Assembly (NCBI GenBank): GCA_047602295.1
Contig: JASGHP010000001.1
Coordinates: 2,914,001 to 2,978,000, forward strand
Length of the DNA stretch: 64,000 bases
Origin: JACMLD01 sp047602295
GTDB lineage: Bacteria; Bacteroidota; Bacteroidia; Chitinophagales; Chitinophagaceae
Direction of reading: 5' to 3'
Below the pieces are notes generated by a model. The model ran no database searches. It worked only from the letters and a program-made list of their open reading frames with translations, and was not told the origin of the DNA. Within the stretch, counting starts at the first letter, position 1. Every line of letters starts with the position of its first letter. Shown here piece by piece: positions 18,297 through 26,336 of the stretch. Both the position numbers and the translations under genes were made by a program.

Positions 18297-19820
18297 ATGA
18301 AGCCTGCAGATAAAGTAGCCTTGAATATAACCGTACAATATGTAAGGATATGTCTTACTATGGGCCTCACATTATTTAATATAAGGCTTGTATTGCAAGC
18401 ACTTGGTGCAATTGACTATGGTATTTTTAATCTTATCGCTGGCTTGATATCTATGTTTGCTTTTTTTAATGGCGCAATGGGTGCTTCCGCGCAGCGCTTC
18501 CTTTCATTTCATCAGGGTAAAAAAGATGTTGACAAACAAAGGACGGTTTTTACTAACAGTCTTTTGCTGCACATTAGTATAGCCATTTTTATTGTAATAG
18601 TGCTTGAATTGGTTGGTTTGGTTTTGTTTGATGGGTTTTTAAAGATACCTGTTGCGCGTTTAAGCGCATCAGTACTTGTTTATCATAGCATGTGTATTAA
18701 TATGTTTTTTACCATTATTACAATTCCATTTATTTCTTTGTTGTTTGCGCACGAAAATATTGTAGCTATAGCATTGCTGAATACTATAGATATTATATTG
18801 AAATTATTGGCAACGATTGTTCTATTTTGGATTACAAGCGATAGGCTTATAATTTATAGCCTTTTGGTATGTGTGTTAAGCTTGGTTGGCCTCCTCTTAG
18901 CAGGTTTATATTGTTTGAAACAATATAAAGAATGCAGGATTGTCAATATGAAATATGCAGACAAACTCCTCATGAAAGAAATGGGAGCATTTACCGGATG
19001 GAATTTGTTTGGAGCGCTATGTTCACTTGCACGGTATGAAGGATTAGCGATTCTGCTTAATATTTTTTTTGGTCCTATTGTTAATGCATCTTTAGGTTTG
19101 GCCAGCCAAATTGCAGGTCAGTTGAGTGTTTTTTCATTAACAATGATACGGGTTATTAATCCGCAAATTGTAAAAAGCGAAGGGGGGAATGATTGGAAGC
19201 GAATGTTGCGATTGTCGATGATTGCTAGTAAGTTTAGTTTTTTTCTTTTAGCTTGTGTTGCTATACCATGCATTTTTGAAATGCGTTCTGTTTTGACGTT
19301 ATGGTTAAAAAATGTTCCTGAGGATAGTGTGATATTTTGTTGTCTAATTTTGATTGGCGCACTGATAAATCAACTTACTATTGGGGTAGAAGCTGCGTTG
19401 CAGGCTGTTGGGAAGGTAGCGTCTTATCAAATAATTGTAGGCTTACTATTATTGTGCAACATACCTATTGCATATGTTCTTCTAAATGTGAAATGGCCAG
19501 CGTATAGTGTGTTGGTATCATATGCGCTTATTGAATTAGCGGCGTGTGTTGTCCGTTTGGTGTTGGCAAAACGGATAGCTGGGTTATCAATCCAGGAATA
19601 TTTTTCAAAGGTTTTTGCACCGGAAATCCGACCCTTTCTCTCACTTATGTTGGCATGTTTTCTTATCACACAGTGTGTTTTTGTTAAGTATAGATTTTTA
19701 TTGACAGGTACATTGTCAGTAATTGTTTTTTTTACAGCTATTTATTTTTGGGGAATGAGTAAGAGCGAGCGTATTATAATCAGGAAGAATCTAGAAAGAT
19801 TAATATCAAAATTTCGTTAA
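18297..19820 (+). CDS. Polysaccharide flippase, Wzx/MATE-like (MOP superfamily)
   Basis: 507 residues with about 12-14 hydrophobic helices. The N-terminus (IRLVLQALGAIDYGIFNLIAG) and the following MGASAQRFLSFHQG block match O-antigen or exopolysaccharide lipid-linked unit flippases. It would move undecaprenyl-linked repeat units across the inner membrane. It sits in a three-gene polysaccharide group with the divergent glycosyltransferase and the downstream pyruvyltransferase (66-base gap). The group has no polymerase or initiating transferase, so those must be encoded elsewhere. Confidence 0.87.
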   Translation: MKPADKVALNITVQYVRICLTMGLTLFNIRLVLQALGAIDYGIFNLIAGLISMFAFFNGAMGASAQRFLSFHQGKKDVDKQRTVFTNSLLLHISIAIFIVIVLELVGLVLFDGFLKIPVARLSASVLVYHSMCINMFFTIITIPFISLLFAHENIVAIALLNTIDIILKLLATIVLFWITSDRLIIYSLLVCVLSLVGLLLAGLYCLKQYKECRIVNMKYADKLLMKEMGAFTGWNLFGALCSLARYEGLAILLNIFFGPIVNASLGLASQIAGQLSVFSLTMIRVINPQIVKSEGGNDWKRMLRLSMIASKFSFFLLACVAIPCIFEMRSVLTLWLKNVPEDSVIFCCLILIGALINQLTIGVEAALQAVGKVASYQIIVGLLLLCNIPIAYVLLNVKWPAYSVLVSYALIELAACVVRLVLAKRIAGLSIQEYFSKVFAPEIRPFLSLMLACFLITQCVFVKYRFLLTGTLSVIVFFTAIYFWGMSKSERIIIRKNLERLISKFR

Positions 19821-19886
19821 AGCATAACAATTTACTAAGCATTTATCTATATCCATCTTTCCAGATATAAAATAACACAATTTATC

Positions 19887-20789
19887 ATGAATTATGTAGA
19901 GGTAAAATCCAGAAAAGATAATTTCGGTGATGATTTAAATGTATGGCTGTGGCCTCAAATTTTTAACAAAGAAATGCCTAATGCAAACGATATTTTTTTT
20001 CTGGGAATTGGGACAATCTTGGCCGGTGGCAGTAAAGAATTACAAAAAATGGATGGATATAAAAAAGTAGTATTTGGCTCTGGCGTGAGGCCTTCCGAGT
20101 CTTATAAAATTTATAAGCCTGATGCTCTTACAGATATTGTTTTTTTGCGCGGCCCCTTGTCGTCTCAATTTTTAAACAATCAATATGATTATATAACAGA
20201 TGCAGCGTATGCAATCAGGCAATTACCAGATTTTGAGAAGATAAAGAATACGGAGAAGAAGTATGATGTTAGCCTTATGCCTTATTTTCTTTCAACAGAT
20301 TATTTTAACTGGGAAAAGATTTGTGAAGAGCTGGGCTTTCATTATATATCACCACTTTCAGAAAAAGGTGTCGACTTTACGTTATCTGAAATTGCAGCCT
20401 CAAAGTATTTAATTTCAGAGGCAATGCATGGCGCAATTGCGGCAGATATTTTGCGGGTTCCCTGGCACCGTTTTGTTTTAACAACACCTCATACCGAAGG
20501 CGCAATGGTATCCGAATTTAAATGGGCTGATTGGCTGCAATCTGTTCAGCTCAATAATTTGGAAGTTAGTTTTATACCATTTTATATGAAAAGCAGGGTT
20601 CATCTTTGGGTAAAAGCATTAACAGGCAATATCGTTTCAACAGAGTTTTTATATAAGCCATTTGTTAAAAAGAAAATAATAGAAACATTATCTCAGGTGA
20701 AAAATTATCATTTATCCAAAGACAATGTTATAACAAAAGTGGATGACATGATTCTATCAAAGATTAACCAAGTAATGGAGAACTATTAA
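19887..20789 (+). CDS. Polysaccharide pyruvyl transferase family protein
   Basis: 300 residues. The N-terminal NFGDDLNVWLWPQI motif and the later SEAMHGAIAADILRVPW block (the family's conserved Ser/His region) identify PF04230, resembling ExoV-type enzymes. Members transfer a ketal pyruvate from phosphoenolpyruvate to a sugar residue, adding negative charge to exopolysaccharide. Substrate specificity is not readable here. The gene follows the flippase closely and probably shares its transcript. Codon use is AT-rich like the rest of the 17-20.8 kb group. Confidence 0.85.
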   Translation: MNYVEVKSRKDNFGDDLNVWLWPQIFNKEMPNANDIFFLGIGTILAGGSKELQKMDGYKKVVFGSGVRPSESYKIYKPDALTDIVFLRGPLSSQFLNNQYDYITDAAYAIRQLPDFEKIKNTEKKYDVSLMPYFLSTDYFNWEKICEELGFHYISPLSEKGVDFTLSEIAASKYLISEAMHGAIAADILRVPWHRFVLTTPHTEGAMVSEFKWADWLQSVQLNNLEVSFIPFYMKSRVHLWVKALTGNIVSTEFLYKPFVKKKIIETLSQVKNYHLSKDNVITKVDDMILSKINQVMENY

Positions 20790-20855
20790 AACGAAGTGTA
20801 ATAATTGCAATGAAGATTTTTATCATCATTTTGTATTTAATACCACCAATAAATT

Positions 20856-21110
20856 TTATCCTTTCAATTTCTCCACCAGGTTTACATATTCCTGCATGGC
20901 AGCTTCTTTGGTTTTGCCTTTTAATGAAGACCATGCTTCGTACTTGGCTTTGGCTACAAAATCAAACGCTCCTGGTGCAGTGCCACCGGCATCGCCTTCC
21001 GTAGCCTGTTTGTAAAAAGAATACAATTGCAATAGCGTTTCATTGCTGGGTTTGGAGGGTAGGGTTTTGCTCTCGGCTACGGCCTCTGTAAAAAGCGCAT
21101 TCAAATCCAT
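20856..21110 (-). CDS. Acyl-CoA-binding protein
   Basis: The ATG at 21110 gives 84 residues, the canonical ACBP length; the upstream in-frame ATG adds ten unrelated residues. Typical family features are LFTEAVAESKTLPSKPSNET, the LQLYSFYKQATEGD helix with ligand-contacting Tyr and Lys, and KYEAWSSLKGKTKEAAMQEY. ACBPs form a four-helix bundle that sequesters long-chain acyl-CoA in the cytosol. They are nearly universal in eukaryotes and patchy in bacteria, but occur in Bacteroidota. The gene is convergent with the pyruvyltransferase and has no linked fatty-acid gene. Confidence 0.95.
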   Translation of the reverse strand: MDLNALFTEAVAESKTLPSKPSNETLLQLYSFYKQATEGDAGGTAPGAFDFVAKAKYEAWSSLKGKTKEAAMQEYVNLVEKLKG

Positions 21111-21205
21111 ATTATGGTGGTTTGGGGCGAATATACACATTATACAGAAGTTTTGATAAGGTAGCAGGTGCTTTATGCGACAAAGGCGGTCAATAGTATT
21201 TCAAA

Positions 21206-21255
21206 TGCTGAAGAGTGCGACGCAAGGATGATCCATCTATGTTACCAATGTTGGC
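21206..21255 (+). repeat. Dispersed spacer repeat, copy 3 of 3
   Basis: It contains GAGTGCGACGCAAGGATGAT followed by CCATCTATGTTACCA. It aligns with 14003-14052 (plus strand) and with the reverse complement of about 8473-8513. Confidence 0.6.
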
Positions 21256-21258
21256 TGC

Positions 21259-21290
21259 AAAAAAAAGGCCCACCTTAGAAAGGGTAGGCC
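21259..21290 (-). terminator. Rho-independent terminator of the fasciclin gene
   Basis: On the minus strand, a stem between 21290-21281 and 21276-21267 (GGCC closing base pairs, one mismatch) is followed by eight T (21266-21259). Confidence 0.85.
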
Positions 21291-21331
21291 ATGTGTGTGT
21301 GAAAAATCCCACTATACACCAACCTTCTTTA

Positions 21332-21886
21332 TTATTTTGGCATCAGCACGGTATCAATTACGTGTATAACACCGTTGCTTTGGTATACATCTTTAATAGT
21401 TACTGCAGACATGCCTCCTTTCTCATCTGTAAGCATCAGTTTGGAGCCTTTCATCCATGCGGTTAACGTGCCGCCACTTACAGTTTTCAATTCAGCCTTT
21501 CCGCCACCTGCTTTAATCATAGCAGCAATGTCTTTTGCATCGTGCTTGCCGGCCACCACATGGTACGTAAGTATCTTTGTGAGTGTTGCCTTGTTTTCTG
21601 GTTTTACCAGGTTGTCAACTGTGCCTTTGGGCAGTTTATTAAACGCTTCATTGGTAGGTGCAAAAACAGTAAATGGTCCTTTTCCCTCCAATGTCTCAAC
21701 CAATCCGGCTGCTTTTACTGCGGCTACCAATGTGGTATGATCTTTTGAATTCATTGCGTTTTCAACAATATTCTTAGAAGGATACATAGCTGCGCCGCCT
21801 ACCATCACTGTTTTTTCCTGTGCATTTGCTGTATTTATTACCAATGCTGTGGCCAATAATAATCCGATGTTTTTTATAAGTTTCAT
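21332..21886 (-). CDS. Exported fasciclin (FAS1) domain protein
   Basis: 184 residues with a signal peptide ending NTANAQ. One FAS1 domain covers about 40-182: the H1 motif GPFTVFAPTNEAFNKLPKGT, then LTYHVVAGKHDAKDIA, and the H2-type end NGVIHVIDTVLMPK. FAS1 domains mediate adhesion or matrix contacts on the cell surface or in the periplasm; the ligand is unknown. The gene is monocistronic with a strong terminator. Confidence 0.94.
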   Translation of the reverse strand: MKLIKNIGLLLATALVINTANAQEKTVMVGGAAMYPSKNIVENAMNSKDHTTLVAAVKAAGLVETLEGKGPFTVFAPTNEAFNKLPKGTVDNLVKPENKATLTKILTYHVVAGKHDAKDIAAMIKAGGGKAELKTVSGGTLTAWMKGSKLMLTDEKGGMSAVTIKDVYQSNGVIHVIDTVLMPK

Positions 21887-22096
21887 AATGTTTGAGTTTG
21901 TAAATAATTAAATAGTTAATGAATTAAAGTTGGGGTTTTCAGGTATCAGGATTTCATTGTTACATGTATCAACCCTTGCACATACGCAAACGGGCAAAAA
22001 CCGGATTTTTGATTTTTATTTTTTTTTGGAAGCATCATTTCTGGCAGCGAGGCTTGCTGGAAAACCCTTATTTTTAAATCATAAAACAATATAATT

Positions 22097-22507
22097 ATGG
22101 CTTATTGGCTGGTTAAATCTGAACCTTCTGTTTATAGCTGGGATCAGTTGGTAAAGGAAAAGGAAACCGTATGGAGCGGGGTACGCAATTATGCTGCGCG
22201 TATTAACCTGAACGCGATGAAAAAAGGAGAGGAGGTGTTGTTTTATCACAGCAATGAAGGGCTGGATATTGTAGGTATTGCCAAAGTGGTAAAAGAAGCT
22301 TACCCCGACCCAACAACAGATGATGAAAGATGGGTAGCTGTGGATATAAAAGCGTTTAAGAAATTAAAGAACCCGGTAAGCAGGGATGCAATAAAGGCTG
22401 ATAAAAAATTAGCCAATATGGCCCTTGTAAGATTGGGCAGGCTGAGCGTACAACCAGTTACGGAAGAGGAATGGAATATGGTAATGAAAATGGCAGGCGA
22501 AAAGTAA
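22097..22507 (+). CDS. EVE domain protein (PUA-like fold)
   Basis: 136 residues, a single EVE domain: MAYWLVKSEPSVYSWDQL at the N-terminus, then VWSGVRNYAARINLNAMKKG and VLFYHSNEGLDIVGIAKV. The WSGVRNYAARNNL-like loop is the hallmark of the bacterial/THYN1 group. EVE domains bind modified bases in DNA or RNA; the precise substrate of this group is unresolved. It is followed 9 bases later by the alpha/beta hydrolase, so the two may be co-transcribed, but no functional link is apparent. Confidence 0.93.
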   Translation: MAYWLVKSEPSVYSWDQLVKEKETVWSGVRNYAARINLNAMKKGEEVLFYHSNEGLDIVGIAKVVKEAYPDPTTDDERWVAVDIKAFKKLKNPVSRDAIKADKKLANMALVRLGRLSVQPVTEEEWNMVMKMAGEK

Positions 22508-22516
22508 ATAAACATT

Positions 22517-23413
22517 ATGAAAGTAAGGTTAGGATCGTTTCTTCTTGTATGTTTTATAAGCGTAACAGTTACTGCACAAGTGAAGCGTCTTACAATAAAC
22601 CCTGCACAAACGGGTACTGGCATTGTAATGGTGCATGAACCACATGTTGCATACATTGACACTGCTGTAAAACCGCTGGGCAAATTGCTTTTAATGATTG
22701 TGGGCACAGGCGCAGGTGCAGATCACAATGTGCCGTTTTTTAATTATGCTGCTACATTGGGCTATCATGTTGTGAGCCTTGATTATAAAAACAATGTTAT
22801 TACTACGGTGTGCAGCAACAGTGAAGACAGCAGTTGCTTCAACCGTTTCCGGCAAGAGATTGTATTTGGAGAACCCGTAAGCCCTTTGGTGGAAGTAGAC
22901 AGCGTTAACAGCATTTATAATCGATTTCAAAAATTATTGCTTTATCTATCAAAAACCTATGCTAAGCAAGGGTGGGGACAGTTTATAAAGAACGGCCTTA
23001 TACAATGGCCCAAAATTACAGTAGCCGGTCACTCCCAAGGAGCGGGGCATGCTGCATATTTTGGTAAGAAGTTTCCGCTGGATAGAGTGTTGATGCTGGC
23101 AGGTCCGCAAGATTACCTGGCAAAATATAGTACGCCAGCACCCTGGCTTTCTGGAAAAAGCACAACCCCGGTTTCAAAATACTATGCTTTTCTGCATGTA
23201 AAAGATCCATACGATTTTAATAAGCAATTAGCAGATGATATGACAGTGATGCGTTCTACTACCCCGGATACATTGATAGTGCAACCCAATACACCGGTTG
23301 CAACCAACAAACATATCCTGGTAGTAAACACCGCTACTTCCAATCCACACGAGTCTATGATGCAGCCCGGTTTTGAAAAAGCCTGGGGGTATTTATTAGG
23401 CTCAAAAAAATAG
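22517..23413 (+). CDS. Exported alpha/beta-hydrolase-like protein (BPSS1187-like)
   Basis: 298 residues with a signal peptide (KVRLGSFLLVCFISVTVTAQ). The nucleophile elbow is GHSQG (near residue 175, in KITVAGHSQGAGHAAYFGKK), with a preceding oxyanion-type GTGAGADHN segment and a candidate histidine in NPHESMMQPGF near the end. It therefore looks like a secreted or periplasmic serine esterase of unknown substrate. The start is 9 bases after the EVE gene and a terminator follows. Confidence 0.8.
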   Translation: MKVRLGSFLLVCFISVTVTAQVKRLTINPAQTGTGIVMVHEPHVAYIDTAVKPLGKLLLMIVGTGAGADHNVPFFNYAATLGYHVVSLDYKNNVITTVCSNSEDSSCFNRFRQEIVFGEPVSPLVEVDSVNSIYNRFQKLLLYLSKTYAKQGWGQFIKNGLIQWPKITVAGHSQGAGHAAYFGKKFPLDRVLMLAGPQDYLAKYSTPAPWLSGKSTTPVSKYYAFLHVKDPYDFNKQLADDMTVMRSTTPDTLIVQPNTPVATNKHILVVNTATSNPHESMMQPGFEKAWGYLLGSKK

Positions 23414-23439
23414 TCAACACACTAACCCAATTTTATAAG

Positions 23440-23466
23440 AGCAGCATTTATTGCTGCTTTTTTTAT
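23440..23466 (+). terminator. Rho-independent terminator after the hydrolase gene
   Basis: AGCAGCA (23440-23446) pairs with TGCTGCT (23452-23458) and is followed by a T-rich run. Confidence 0.75.
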
Positions 23467-23888
23467 TTTGGAACCAGCATTTGTATGGCTATTGTTCTTC
23501 TGTTGTGTCACTCCCTTGTACGGCAAATCTTTATTCATCTTTAGGTTTCTGTGCAACAGATTTATTTAGGGTTAGGTATTTTTGTTCGTCTTAAAATATT
23601 GATTTATGAATGGTCAATATTTTAAAAAATGCAAACACGATATTCAATATTTAACTTTTTTCCGTGGGTTACCTTTTGTTGTTTCAAAGAATCAACGACA
23701 ATACGGCGAAGGGGATTTTCTGAAACGTCTGCCAGGCGTGCTTTGTATGCAATTTTGTTTGCAGGCAAGGTGTTCTATTGTATTGACCTGCCAGCCTGCA
23801 AATGGCGTATCAAAAAATCTTTTTTATTGCTTGTGTAAAATCTTTTTTCGGGCATCTTACTAGCACACTCACCTAAAAAAATATAGCC
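23467..23888 (+). other. Long leader/spacer before the VWA lipoprotein gene
   Basis: A perfect -7 box TATTTTTG lies at 23577-23584, about 300 bases before the VWA ATG. The intervening segment would be an unusually long leader. Two overlapping short frames (from 23606 and 23629) have cysteine/phenylalanine-rich, unconserved-looking products, and I do not call them genes. No riboswitch class was recognised. Confidence 0.4.
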
Positions 23889-25571
23889 ATGAAATTTTTG
23901 AGCCAACTGTTGGCAGCAATGCTGCTATGCATTTTTATTGCCTGTAATAATAATGGAACTAATACTACTGCAAAGAATGATAAATCAGTAACACAAGAGA
24001 TTCAAATTGAACAAGCACCTCCACCACCGCCCAATCAAACAAAATATAGTTCGCCGCAAATGCTTGATGTGGAAGAAGCAAAAATTGGCACTGTTAACCA
24101 AGATGGTGTAAAAGATGAAGCCATTGTCGCTCCCCCACAAAAAGAATTCAATACAGAAGAATACGCCAATATTGTAGAAAACAAATTCCTTGCGGCTACA
24201 CAAAATCCTTTGTCTACTTTCTCTATAGATATTGATGAAGCTGCTTACAGCAATGTGCGCCGTTATCTTAATGAAGGCAGTCTGCCACCTGCCGGTGCTG
24301 TAAGAATAGAAGAAATGGTAAACTATTTTGATTACGATTATCCACAACCTGCTGGTACTGATCCTTTTTCTGTTAATACGGAAATAGCTGCCTGCCCTTG
24401 GAATGCACAACATAAATTAATACATATTGGATTGCAGGGAAAGCAAATTCCAACAAACAATCTTCCTTCTTCCAACCTGGTTTTTCTAATAGATGTTTCC
24501 GGTTCCATGGATGAGCCCAATAAACTGCCTTTGGTGAAATCTTCTTTGAAAATGCTTACAGATCAGCTAAGAGAGAATGATAAAGTAGCTATAGTTGTAT
24601 ATGCTGGTAATGCGGGCCTGGTGTTGCCTTCTACTAGCGGAGGCAATAAAACAAAGATTAAAGAAGCCATAGATAATTTAGAAGCGGGTGGTTCTACTGC
24701 AGGTGGAGAAGGAATACAACTTGCTTATAAAACAGCTAAACAAAATTTTATTGCAGGTGGAAATAATCGCATTATTCTTGCAACAGATGGCGACTTCAAT
24801 GTTGGCGCCAGCAGCGATGATGAACTGGTAAGAATGATTGACCAGGAAAGAAAAAGCGGCGTGTTCCTTTCAATACTTGGATTTGGCATGGGCAATTACA
24901 AGGACAGCAAAATGCAGCAACTGGCAGATAAAGGGAATGGCAATCATTCTTATATAGACAATATTAATGAGGCTAAAAAAGTATTGGTGAATGAATTTGG
25001 CAGCACACTGTTTACCATTGCAAAAGATGTTAAGATACAGGTAGAATTTAATCCTGCGTTTGTACAAGCTTACCGATTAATTGGCTACGAGAACAGGTTG
25101 CTCGCAAAAGAAGATTTTAATGATGATACAAAAGATGCCGGCGAATTAGGCTCAGGACATACAGTAACGGCTTTGTATGAAATTATTCCCGTAGGTGTGA
25201 AAGATAATTTTACACAGTCAGTAGACTCTTTAAAATATCAGAAGAACGATTCAAAAGTAATTGCTACAAATTCCAATGAAGTCATGACAATTAAACTTCG
25301 TTACAAAAGACCGGATGATAATGTAAGCATGTTAATTACACATCCTGTAAACGATAGTAAGATTGAACTGGTTAATACTTCAGATAATTTTAGGTTTTCT
25401 GCAGCAGTTGCGGAATTTGGTATGTTGCTTCGCGGGTCTGATTTCAAACAAGGCGCCTCTTATCAACAGGTAATCAGCATGGCGAAAAGTGCCAAAGGTT
25501 CTGATGAGAACGGTTATCGGTCAGAATTTATAAAACTGGTAGATGCTGCAAGCTCACTGGTAAAAAGATAA
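23889..25571 (+). CDS. VWA-domain lipoprotein (YfbK-like)
   Basis: 560 residues. A lipoprotein signal peptide ends at lipobox cysteine 19 (LLCIFIACNN). A Pro-rich linker is followed by the von Willebrand N-terminal segment (STFSIDIDEAAYSNVRRYLN). The VWA domain has an intact MIDAS motif DVSGSM near residue 202 and the TDGDFNVG loop. A C-terminal DUF3520-type region (about 390-555) completes the YfbK architecture. It probably sits on the periplasmic side of a membrane and binds a partner in a metal-dependent way; the partner is unknown. A long leader precedes it and a strong inverted repeat follows. Confidence 0.9.
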   Translation: MKFLSQLLAAMLLCIFIACNNNGTNTTAKNDKSVTQEIQIEQAPPPPPNQTKYSSPQMLDVEEAKIGTVNQDGVKDEAIVAPPQKEFNTEEYANIVENKFLAATQNPLSTFSIDIDEAAYSNVRRYLNEGSLPPAGAVRIEEMVNYFDYDYPQPAGTDPFSVNTEIAACPWNAQHKLIHIGLQGKQIPTNNLPSSNLVFLIDVSGSMDEPNKLPLVKSSLKMLTDQLRENDKVAIVVYAGNAGLVLPSTSGGNKTKIKEAIDNLEAGGSTAGGEGIQLAYKTAKQNFIAGGNNRIILATDGDFNVGASSDDELVRMIDQERKSGVFLSILGFGMGNYKDSKMQQLADKGNGNHSYIDNINEAKKVLVNEFGSTLFTIAKDVKIQVEFNPAFVQAYRLIGYENRLLAKEDFNDDTKDAGELGSGHTVTALYEIIPVGVKDNFTQSVDSLKYQKNDSKVIATNSNEVMTIKLRYKRPDDNVSMLITHPVNDSKIELVNTSDNFRFSAAVAEFGMLLRGSDFKQGASYQQVISMAKSAKGSDENGYRSEFIKLVDAASSLVKR

Positions 25572-25583
25572 CCAAAGTTTTTA

Positions 25584-25631
25584 CATGGAACAAATTTGGT
25601 ACTGTTGCTTAAGTGCTAAATTTGTTCCATG
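25584..25631 (+). promoter_or_regulatory. Long hairpin covering the sirtuin start codon
   Basis: Arms 25584-25603 and 25612-25631 are complementary over 20 positions: 14 outer Watson-Crick pairs, then two G-U wobbles among inner pairs, with an 8-base loop. The right arm ends with the sirtuin ATG (25629-25631). No T-run follows on either strand, so it is not a classical terminator. Translational control or mRNA processing is an inference. Confidence 0.6.
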
Positions 25632-26321
25632 ACAAAAAAGAAACTCGTAGTGCTTACAGGCGCTGGTATTAGCGCAGAAAGCGGAATAAAAACTTTCAGG
25701 GATAGTGACGGGCTTTGGGAAGGTTACGATATTGAAGAAGTAGCTACACCGCGTGCATGGAAAAAGAATCCTCAATTAGTGCTGGATTTTTATAATCAAC
25801 GCCGCAAAAATGTATTGGATGCTCAACCTAATGCAGCTCATACCGGTCTTGCGTCACTTGAAAAAGATTTTGATGTGCATATCATTACGCAAAACATAGA
25901 TGACTTGCATGAACGAGGTGGTTCTACAAAAGTATTGCACCTGCATGGTGAGATTATAAAAATGCGTAGCGAAAAAGATGATGAACTGATTTCTTCTATC
26001 AGAGGAGATATCAATCTTGGAGATAAAGCACCAGATGGAGCACAGTTTCGCCCGCATATAGTTTGGTTTGAAGAGCCGGTACCGATGATTGAATACGCAA
26101 TACCATTGGTGGCAGATGCAGATATATTGGTAGTTGTAGGTACATCATTGGCTGTTTATCCCGCAGCGGGCTTATTGCATTATGCGCAAGTGCATGTGCC
26201 TAAGTTTATTGTTGACAAACACATTCCTCATACAGGAGCAGTTTCAAATCTTACTGCTATAGAAAAACCTGCTACTGTTGGCATACAGGAACTGGCTGTT
26301 TTGCTGGAAGGTCTGCGCTAG
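25629..26321 (+). CDS. cobB: SIR2-family NAD-dependent protein deacylase (class III-like, cysteine-free)
   Basis: 230 residues. The NAD-binding GAGISAESGIKTFR (11-24), TQNIDDLHERGG and catalytic histidine 106 in LHLHGE are intact. Tyr55 and Arg58 (FYNQR) match the Y-x-x-R pair that recognises succinyl/malonyl-lysine in SIRT5-like sirtuins, so desuccinylase/demalonylase activity is likely (family inference). The zinc-ribbon cysteines usual in sirtuins are missing; the protein contains no cysteine at all. The ATG lies inside a long hairpin (25584-25631). It follows the VWA gene by 57 bases. Confidence 0.93.
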   Translation: MTKKKLVVLTGAGISAESGIKTFRDSDGLWEGYDIEEVATPRAWKKNPQLVLDFYNQRRKNVLDAQPNAAHTGLASLEKDFDVHIITQNIDDLHERGGSTKVLHLHGEIIKMRSEKDDELISSIRGDINLGDKAPDGAQFRPHIVWFEEPVPMIEYAIPLVADADILVVVGTSLAVYPAAGLLHYAQVHVPKFIVDKHIPHTGAVSNLTAIEKPATVGIQELAVLLEGLR

Positions 26322-26336
26322 TTAATTGAGAAGGCG

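Noticed and set aside
23606..23863. 85-residue reading frame in the VWA leader
   Set aside because: It has a Cys/Phe-rich, low-plausibility sequence and overlaps another equally poor frame.
25584..25631. Rho-independent terminator of the VWA gene
   Set aside because: Strong stem but no T-run on either strand, and the right arm contains the next start codon; kept as a regulatory hairpin instead.
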